NCBI GenBank assembly: GCA_030595135.1
Contig: JAUVDU010000116.1
Coordinates: 1-5,988 of the forward strand
Reading direction: 5' to 3'
Length of the DNA: 5,988 bases
Source: Deltaproteobacteria bacterium
GTDB lineage: Bacteria > Desulfobacterota > Anaeroferrophillalia > Anaeroferrophillales > Tharpellaceae
Below, in pieces: positions 1-5,022 of the stretch. The notes under the pieces were generated by a model, which was given only the letters and a program-made list of their open reading frames with translations, searched no databases and was not told the origin of the DNA. A program made the position numbers and the translations under genes. Position 1 is the stretch's first letter. Each line of letters starts with the position of its first letter.

Positions 1-534
1 ATTCATGGCACTGGTAAGCCAACTGATCCCTAAAGCCAAAAAAACAAGACAACAATAATAATAGATTACCTGCAGGGCAAAAAAAGTGACGGGAACCCCA
101 TTGGCAAGTAACATTATTAATAATAATGCTAAAAAAACCAAATGGTTAACCATGGACGAGACAATTTTTACAACCGGCAATATCTGTGAAGGAATGTTAA
201 TCTTTTTTATCAAATGCGGATTACTAACTATCACTCCGGTCGATTCAGCCACGATTTCACTGAAAGAGAACCACGCCGCCATCCCGGCCGTTAACCAGAT
301 CGTAAAAGGAACATCCGCAACCGGCTGGGCCTTCAAACCAAAACCAAAGACAAACCAAAAGATAAAAATCAGAGCTAACGGGTGAATTACCGTCCATAAC
401 AGACCAACTCTGGAGCCGACATATTTCTGCAACAGATCCCGCCGAGCCATTTCCCAGATCAACTGGCGACGGTCGAAAAGCAGAAGGATAAACTCGATAA
501 AGGCCCGGTAAAGCCCTCTTAACCTTATTATCAT
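1..534 (-). CDS. ABC-2 type permease for polysaccharide export (Wzm/TagG-like), partial
   Basis: This is the inner-membrane permease of an ABC exporter, by family resemblance the type that moves lipid-linked O-antigen, capsule or teichoic-acid-like glycans across the cytoplasmic membrane with a separate ATPase. The frame is open from ATG at 534 to the window edge, giving 178 residues. The family is usually about 260-280 residues, so the C-terminal third lies outside. A cytoplasmic amphipathic N-terminus (residues 1-30) leads into the family's typical block RRDLLQKYVGSRVGLLW (31-47). Hydrophobic spans follow at roughly 44-66, 78-95, 131-145 and 150-173. No strong Shine-Dalgarno precedes the ATG, but no better in-frame start lies nearby. 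It begins 20 bp after the TPR-methyltransferase stop, so it is probably co-transcribed and may be translationally coupled. The ATPase partner is not visible and should lie beyond position 1. The exported substrate cannot be read from this sequence. Family assignment is confident; the glycan role is inferred from the neighbours. Confidence 0.88.
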   Translation of the reverse strand, partial: MIIRLRGLYRAFIEFILLLFDRRQLIWEMARRDLLQKYVGSRVGLLWTVIHPLALIFIFWFVFGFGLKAQPVADVPFTIWLTAGMAAWFSFSEIVAESTGVIVSNPHLIKKINIPSQILPVVKIVSSMVNHLVFLALLLIMLLANGVPVTFFALQVIYYYCCLVFLALGISWLTSAMN

Positions 535-554
535 CGCTTAAGTTATTTTAACCA

Positions 555-1433
555 TTAAAGACGTGTCCGGGCAAGATTATCCGACAAGGTTCGGGTTATA
601 GTCGGCCAATCGTTTGCCGTCATTGAAAAGTATGTTTCTCGCTCTTGGATATCACTATAGTCCAATGGGCTGTATTGCTCTACTATAGCGTCATAGTTAT
701 TTTTCAGAAGCCGGGAATGACAATCCAGGCCCGTGACAAAGCAGAGCCCGGCAGGATAGGTCGGCACCGTAAAGATTGAGAGATCAGGTCGCTCCTGCTT
801 GAGGCAGGGGATAATTTTCCAGACATCTCCACTCCAAAAAATTGTCTTTCGTTGACGCTCCGACGTCCGCCGATCAAGCGGCAAACAGTCATGAATCATA
901 ATAATTGAATCGGAAGCAGCAATTTTCTCCAAATTAATAAAATCTCTGAGAACTTGTTCAAAAACATGCAGGCCATCTATAAAAGCAAGATCAAAAGAGC
1001 CGTCCAAAAGAAGTTCCAGGTCATGTGCAGCAAAAAAATCATCGCTTAAACTTTTGTGTAGCGTCACATTTGCCGGCACCGCATCAATTTTTGGTTCCGG
1101 ATCAATCCCGACGATTTGCACTGATGAGTCAAAGAGCCTTAAGACCGCACCTTTCTCGACCCCGATCTCAACATATTTTTCCGGCTTCTGCAAAGCTATG
1201 AGTTTTTTGATGATTTCAATATAGCCATCTCCAGGCAGACGCACCTTGGCCAAACCCATATAACTATGGATGTAATCAGCATCGAGTGCAACCGCCCGCT
1301 CAAAAAAATCTATTGCCGAGCTTAAATCTCCAGCATGAAGACTATTATAACCCGCCGCACAGAGAGCTTCACAGGGCTCTGCGCATGAAGACTTGTCAGC
1401 CTTGCAGTCTGTCTTTATCTTTCCATTTTGCAC
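555..1433 (-). CDS. TPR-containing class I SAM-dependent methyltransferase
   Basis: This is a probable S-adenosylmethionine methyltransferase with an N-terminal tetratricopeptide repeat. I chose the GTG at 1433 because AAAGAG ends 8 bases upstream. A GTG at 1442 would add three residues but overlaps that same AAAGAG. From 1433 the protein is 292 residues. A single TPR-like helix pair (GYNSLHAGDLSSAIDFFERA and onward) covers about 25-63. The Rossmann-fold methyltransferase follows: motif I KYVEIGVEKGAV (86-97), the acidic strand IVGIDPEP (107-114), FDLAFIDGLHVFEQV (147-161) and IMIHDCLPLD (178-187). This order resembles the Methyltransf_24 type, often found in glycan or natural-product loci. 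The N-terminus carries four cysteines in 16 residues (about 10, 17, 21 and 25), which is odd for this family. The substrate is unknown; a sugar hydroxyl or other glycan group is the contextual guess. The gene is separated from the radical SAM gene upstream by the palindromic element and lies 20 bp before the permease. Confidence 0.82.
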   Translation of the reverse strand: MQNGKIKTDCKADKSSCAEPCEALCAAGYNSLHAGDLSSAIDFFERAVALDADYIHSYMGLAKVRLPGDGYIEIIKKLIALQKPEKYVEIGVEKGAVLRLFDSSVQIVGIDPEPKIDAVPANVTLHKSLSDDFFAAHDLELLLDGSFDLAFIDGLHVFEQVLRDFINLEKIAASDSIIMIHDCLPLDRRTSERQRKTIFWSGDVWKIIPCLKQERPDLSIFTVPTYPAGLCFVTGLDCHSRLLKNNYDAIVEQYSPLDYSDIQERETYFSMTANDWPTITRTLSDNLARTRL

Positions 1434-1461
1434 AGATATCACTCTTTATTTAATTTACAGA

Positions 1462-1614
1462 TGATGAACTCGTAAAAAGTCATGGGATGGCTAAGTAAAA
1501 ATTTCGATAGACAAGATGTTGTGGTTCTCCAGGCGCGAGACCATACATGTAGTATGTCGAGTGTCGGGAGAACCACAACAACGCAGGATATCGGAACTTT
1601 TTACGACGCCATCA
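1462..1614. mobile_element. MITE-like palindromic insertion, 153 bp, with 4-bp target duplication
   Basis: The ends are inverted repeats of 19 bp matching at 16 positions (1462-1480 against 1596-1614). They include a perfect 11-bp core, TCGTAAAAAGT and its complement, and a terminal TGATG/CATCA. Inside is a perfect 14-bp inverted repeat, TGTTGTGGTTCTCC (1517-1530) against 1567-1580, with a small CATAC/GTATG stem at the apex (1542-1556). The element is flanked by CAGA on both sides (1458-1461 and 1615-1618), consistent with a 4-bp target-site duplication. It is too short to encode a transposase, so it looks like a non-autonomous element mobilised by a full-length insertion sequence elsewhere. 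Its right end supplies the stop codon of the radical SAM gene ending at 1612. Removing it plus one CAGA copy regenerates a TAA stop at the same codon. It holds no supportable coding sequence. The parent IS family is not identified. Confidence 0.7.
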
Positions 1615-2601
1615 CAGATGTTTTTGCTTTAACTCACAATCTTGAGCAGCACAAACAGCATCAGAATTCTGGGTTGGGCCATAATTATATAAAAATTTAC
1701 GGCAAGCTCTGTATTTTGCACTGTTCCATAACGTTTCGAGATCGGAATCTAACAGGTTGCCTAAAGAAAATTTGTCCGCACAAGCTGTAACACAGGGAAA
1801 AACCTCTCCATTCCAATTGATAACCATAGCATCAAAAGGCTGCTCACACCAATAATGGAGTTTCGGATGTAACTTTAAATTATCCATAGCAACCGGAAAA
1901 TCCCTTTTTTTCCGCCACTCTTCTTCGGTTCCGGTTACCCGGGATTGATCTTTTTCAACGCCCCAGACTTCCTGTTCCTTATGCTGTGAGGATTTCCACT
2001 CCTCATGACCCCAGACATCCATCAGATGAAACTCTATGGGAACCCCAATTGAAGCCGCAATCTCTTGAGCTTGTTCCTGCTCATGTTCATTAAAAGCATT
2101 TATCAGGAATTTCCAGACCAGTTCCGGTGTCGGGGAATTGAGCCGCTCTTTTACGCGCTGGAGCAGCGCCAGATTCGCAACCGCTAATTCAAAGTTGCCG
2201 CCCACCCGATACCGGCCGTAGGTCTCTTGGCTGGCGCCGTCTATAGATGCCGATATAAATGTAAGCCCGGATCTTATTACAGCTTCTGCGCTTTGCTCAT
2301 CAAAGCGATAAGCTGTCAAATTGGAGTGAGTCGCGCAAGCAATACCTTTAGCCGTGGCTAAAGAAGCCATCTCTAAAAAATCTTTATTCAGAAACGGCTC
2401 CCCGTAATTATAGAGGCTGATATGTTTGGTGTAAGGAGCTATCTTGGCAAGAATAATTTTAAAATCATCCTTGCTCATAAATCCCTTGGCAAAACCTTTG
2501 CGCCGCAAACCCGTGCCGCAAAATGGACAACGTAAATTGCAGATGTTGCCCGGTTCGATAAAAAATTTCGTCGGCAACGGACAATAAAAAGATTTGTCCA
2601 T
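1612..2601 (-). CDS. Radical SAM protein with SPASM-like C-terminal domain
   Basis: This is a cytosolic iron-sulfur enzyme that should cleave S-adenosylmethionine to a 5'-deoxyadenosyl radical and modify an unknown substrate. I chose ATG 2601 because GAGGG lies 7 bases upstream. A TTG at 2676, overlapping the previous gene's stop, would add 25 residues but has no clear ribosome site. From 2601 the protein is 329 residues. The cluster motif CNLRCPFC (Cys 21, 25, 28) is at the N-terminus, and the SAM-contact motif YNYGEPF follows at 64-70. Six C-terminal cysteines (about 252, 270, 274, 300, 317, 322), around INWNGEVFPC, match a SPASM-type auxiliary cluster region. The partner gene immediately upstream has the same layout, with its GEP motif at the same residue number. 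The stop TGA belongs to the palindromic element, yet the protein is probably not truncated. A role in glycan modification is inferred from context only; peptide maturation is the alternative. Confidence 0.9.
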   Translation of the reverse strand: MDKSFYCPLPTKFFIEPGNICNLRCPFCGTGLRRKGFAKGFMSKDDFKIILAKIAPYTKHISLYNYGEPFLNKDFLEMASLATAKGIACATHSNLTAYRFDEQSAEAVIRSGLTFISASIDGASQETYGRYRVGGNFELAVANLALLQRVKERLNSPTPELVWKFLINAFNEHEQEQAQEIAASIGVPIEFHLMDVWGHEEWKSSQHKEQEVWGVEKDQSRVTGTEEEWRKKRDFPVAMDNLKLHPKLHYWCEQPFDAMVINWNGEVFPCVTACADKFSLGNLLDSDLETLWNSAKYRACRKFLYNYGPTQNSDAVCAAQDCELKQKHL

Positions 2602-2672
2602 CGTATTTCCCTCAAGCCGAAGAGGGGAAGACCGATTTTTAAACCAATTTGTTATGTTGTTAATTAATTCTT

Positions 2673-3602
2673 TCAAAGCAAACGATTACTAAACTCTGGG
2701 ATAGTTACGTTATGGACACAATAGCTGAGGCCGCTTTCCAGGCAAAAATTACACTCATTTTTTCTGGTTTTAGCTTTGAGATTTTCTCTCAATTTGTCAT
2801 CAAACAGGTTGCCACAATAATAATCCGGGTGATCTTTGGGCAAAAAGCAGCAGGTCAAGATATCAGCCTTTTCATCAAGAACCAATATATCATACTGTGG
2901 ACACCGGTAATTTGACGGCATCATCTTGATCTTTTGCACCATATCCGCCAGCACAATACTCTCGGCCACAGATCTCATTTCAGCAACGCTTAACTTGTTA
3001 AGCAGGTAATTTTTTGCCTTATCATAATCTGCAATAAAGGCATAATAAGGAACAAAATCCGCACCAATATTTTTGGCGAACTCTTTAGCTAAAATTATCT
3101 CATCGAGATTAAACTGATAAATATGAAAAAAAATTTTGACCTTATTCCGATAGCCGACCTTTTTCAGATTTTCAGCAAATTTAGCTATATTTTTTTTTAT
3201 CTTTTCGAACCTGAAGCCGTGAACTCGATCATAAGATGATTGGGAAAAACCGGACATTGAGAAGCTGATTTCCTGGAGTTTTTTCACCGCTTTTGCCTTA
3301 AACTCTTTATAGACGGAAGCATTGGAACTTAAGGCAAAATTAATCTCTCTTTTATTTATATATTCTATTATCTTATCAAGATCCTGGTGTAAAAAGGGTT
3401 CGCCCCAGTTGTATAAAAAAACAGAACTCCGGTTATCTATCAACTTTTCTTCAACTAATTTATCGATTGATTTTTTAAACAGGTCGACACTGATCAAGCC
3501 GCCTTGCGGCAACCTTCCGGTCCCGGTTACACAAAAAGGGCACCTTGCATTGCAGATGCCGCTTATCTCAAAATAGACCTCTTTATAGGTTGTTTGAGTC
3601 AT
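2673..3602 (-). CDS. Radical SAM protein with cysteine-rich SPASM-like C-terminus
   Basis: This is a second radical SAM enzyme, 309 residues from ATG 3602. That ATG shares one base with the upstream stop (TGATG), the classic arrangement for translational coupling. A GTG one codon earlier is possible. The cluster motif CNARCPFC uses Cys 17, 21 and 24, and YNWGEPF lies at 64-70. The C-terminus has cysteines at about 234, 251, 252, 263, 284, 287 and 295, the last three spaced like a CxxC plus a distal ligand. This suggests at least one auxiliary iron-sulfur cluster. The gene is clearly AT-richer than its flanks: 3181-3240 has 19 G/C in 60, whereas 5701-5760 in the U32 gene has 39. Lysine-rich codon use and A-tracts suggest a separate acquisition history. 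The reaction is unknown. It is a diverged paralogue of the next gene, and the two may act on the same substrate. Confidence 0.9.
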   Translation of the reverse strand: MTQTTYKEVYFEISGICNARCPFCVTGTGRLPQGGLISVDLFKKSIDKLVEEKLIDNRSSVFLYNWGEPFLHQDLDKIIEYINKREINFALSSNASVYKEFKAKAVKKLQEISFSMSGFSQSSYDRVHGFRFEKIKKNIAKFAENLKKVGYRNKVKIFFHIYQFNLDEIILAKEFAKNIGADFVPYYAFIADYDKAKNYLLNKLSVAEMRSVAESIVLADMVQKIKMMPSNYRCPQYDILVLDEKADILTCCFLPKDHPDYYCGNLFDDKLRENLKAKTRKNECNFCLESGLSYCVHNVTIPEFSNRLL

Positions 3603-4312
3603 CACTCTGAGATCTTTTTCAGATAACCATTCGGGTTGTAGGTAAGTAGATAACGCTCACACTGATGATCGATAACAAAACGTTTATCGTCGGCAATAAA
3701 TTCTCTGATCGCGGGTAATGGTCCCGGCCCACCCATAACATCACCGAGCAGGGTACCGGAAGCAAAAAGGTCTACAATTCCATCTTCAACAATAAAGTAA
3801 GAATCCTTACTTACAAGGTCAGCATAGCTGCGCAAGTCAGCCAATACCATCGGGGCTGTGTGATCGGCATCGTGGATGATCATCACTTTTTCATCACTAC
3901 ATTCCCGATAAACCTGTTCAATAATTTCGGGATCTTGCGTCGAACCGGTCAACTTGGCAATACGAGGATGGACAGCCTTGAACTGAGAGTGGTCGATATC
4001 AATTGAGAGAACCCGGCCATGACCAATGTTTTCTAAAAGTTGGGCCAGGTAGAGAGTGCTCCCCCCTTTAAATGAACCCATCTCAATTATCCGGTCGGGT
4101 TTTATTTTAAAGATCAACTCTTGGTATAGCCAAAGATCAAGAACATTTTTCAGGGTGGGCAAACCCATCCAGGTAACTTGGTCGAAAACCACCTGACGTT
4201 GGTGGTAATCCAGCCAGCCGGCCAAGCTCTGCTCATTCAAAGAGCTATATTCGCTATCTGAAATCAGGGCTTTTGTAGATAAATTTTTCTCTGTGTCCAT
4301 TTTAAATTCCAT
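3602..4312 (-). CDS. CmcI/cephalosporin hydroxylase-like SAM-dependent methyltransferase
   Basis: This 236-residue protein resembles the CmcI family (named for cephalosporin 7-alpha-hydroxylase/methyltransferase), whose members are Rossmann-fold enzymes also common in surface-glycan and rhamnosyl O-methylation contexts. Visible landmarks are motif I IIEMGSFKGGST (75-86), the acidic strand SIDID (103-107), IIHDADHT (145-152), EDGIVD (176-181), GPGPLPAIREF (195-205) and the terminal NPNGYL (226-231). The histidine and aspartate residues of HDADHT and EDG are plausible metal ligands for a divalent-cation-dependent methyl transfer. ATG 4312 has no ribosome site. ATG 4300 has GGA 7 bases upstream and may be the true start, removing four residues. 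The gene begins 5 bp after the preceding methyltransferase stop and overlaps the next gene by one base, so it sits inside an operon. O-methylation of a sugar is the best guess; hydroxylation is less likely. Confidence 0.87.
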   Translation of the reverse strand: MEFKMDTEKNLSTKALISDSEYSSLNEQSLAGWLDYHQRQVVFDQVTWMGLPTLKNVLDLWLYQELIFKIKPDRIIEMGSFKGGSTLYLAQLLENIGHGRVLSIDIDHSQFKAVHPRIAKLTGSTQDPEIIEQVYRECSDEKVMIIHDADHTAPMVLADLRSYADLVSKDSYFIVEDGIVDLFASGTLLGDVMGGPGPLPAIREFIADDKRFVIDHQCERYLLTYNPNGYLKKISE

Positions 4313-4317
4313 GGTAA

Positions 4318-4938
4318 CTATTCAACTTTGAGGGCTCGGTTAAAAGGCAAAAGCAGGTGTCCGCAACGATAACACAGCCACTCTCGCCAACGACGACGGA
4401 AAGGTTTTTCCAATTGTCTGGCAACAACTACCGAATCCTGCCAAGTGCCGCTATCATCCTGCCAGCCGGTTGGCTGACGATTGGTGTAAACATCCAGCAC
4501 CTCAAGGCCGACATAGTCCATCAGAGCTCGCATCCCGTCACTATAAAAACGCCAACAGTCGACCGGATAACGATGCTCCGGCCCACTTGACGGCGCAATC
4601 AGACAACACAAACCCCCAGGTTTTAAAACCCGACTTACCTCCAAAGCAGTTAACCAAAAAAATTCGATGTGCTCAAAGGCTTGTCCGGAGATCATCACAT
4701 CTATTGAATTACTAGACAAAGACCGCCAGCAATAGGGATCGGCCAGCACGATATCAACATTCGGCCCGGCACTGACATCAAGCCCCATGTAACGCCAGGG
4801 ATGACGCTCAAAGAGAGGGCGGTAGGAACCATTGACATCATAGCTGCCGAGATCGGCAATCACCAAGGCTTGATTTTGCTTCTCAACTAAAAACTGATCC
4901 CGAAAACGGGTCATATGTAAAAGGGAACTCTCGTGCAT
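4318..4938 (-). CDS. Class I SAM-dependent methyltransferase (glycan-locus type)
   Basis: This compact 206-residue methyltransferase begins MHESS, which fits the usual start of the family as I know it. TGAG sits 5 bases before the ATG, a weak ribosome site. Motif I is IADLGSYDVNGSYR (27-40). The acidic loop GLDVSAGPNVDIVLADPY spans 52-69. The conserved block SGQAFEHIEFFW spans 84-95, and RVLKPGGLCCLIAPS spans 103-117. HRYPVDCWRFYSDGM (122-136) is a characteristic family signature. The C-terminus has one CxxC (189-192) that may be incidental. Relatives often sit beside glycosyltransferases, and methylation of a sugar in a surface polysaccharide is the likely role, though the acceptor is not shown by the sequence. 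The open frame continues upstream past an in-frame TGA into the mini-ORF at 4945-5022, so the 5' side of this gene may have been rearranged. Confidence 0.87.
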   Translation of the reverse strand: MHESSLLHMTRFRDQFLVEKQNQALVIADLGSYDVNGSYRPLFERHPWRYMGLDVSAGPNVDIVLADPYCWRSLSSNSIDVMISGQAFEHIEFFWLTALEVSRVLKPGGLCCLIAPSSGPEHRYPVDCWRFYSDGMRALMDYVGLEVLDVYTNRQPTGWQDDSGTWQDSVVVARQLEKPFRRRWREWLCYRCGHLLLPFNRALKVE

Positions 4939-4944
4939 TTCAAC

Positions 4945-5022
4945 TCACAACACGGCGGCAAAATGGAGACGCAAACGGCGACTGCCGGTAAGCAGGATAA
5001 AATCGAGAAAGAGCCGTATCAT
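4945..5022 (-). other. 25-codon mini-ORF resembling the start of the ABC permease; possible gene remnant
   Basis: An ATG at 5022 shares its first base with the U32 stop (TAATG) and opens a 25-residue hydrophobic-basic peptide ending in TGA at 4947-4945. Its residues RLFLDFILL and the following RR..L resemble residues 10-25 of the permease encoded at 1-534 (RAFIEFILLLFDRRQL). The DNA is also alike: AGGATAAAATCGAG here against AGGATAAACTCGAT near 485-498 on the plus strand. It is also in frame with the methyltransferase that starts at 4938. It could be a broken 5' end of a former permease gene, a short coupling ORF, or chance. The peptide has no cysteine and no leader-like cleavage signal, so I do not read it as a radical SAM substrate. 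Confidence 0.3.

Noticed and set aside
86..385. Open frame on the plus strand, 99 codons
   Set aside because: It is antisense to the ABC permease, whose minus-strand translation shows clear family motifs; the plus-strand peptide shows no recognisable domain.
1482..1790. Open frame on the plus strand, 102 codons, starting in the palindromic element
   Set aside because: It runs from the non-coding palindrome into the antisense of the radical SAM C-terminus, and the peptide has no recognisable family features.
2346..2363. Perfect 8-bp inverted repeat CTTTAGCC/GGCTAAAG with a 2-base loop
   Set aside because: It lies within the coding region of the second radical SAM gene, has no U-tract or operator context, and is short enough to occur by chance.
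4357..4715. Overlapping plus-strand open frames
   Set aside because: They are shadows of the methyltransferase at 4318-4938, which has unmistakable SAM-binding motifs on the minus strand.
4945..4947. TGA as a selenocysteine codon joining the mini-ORF to the methyltransferase
   Set aside because: Nothing about the family suggests a selenocysteine here, and I see no convincing hairpin just downstream; a plain stop is simpler.
4945..5022. RiPP precursor peptide for the radical SAM enzymes
   Set aside because: The 25-residue peptide lacks a core rich in cysteine, glycine or other typical modified residues, lacks a leader pattern, and is separated from the radical SAM genes by two methyltransferases.
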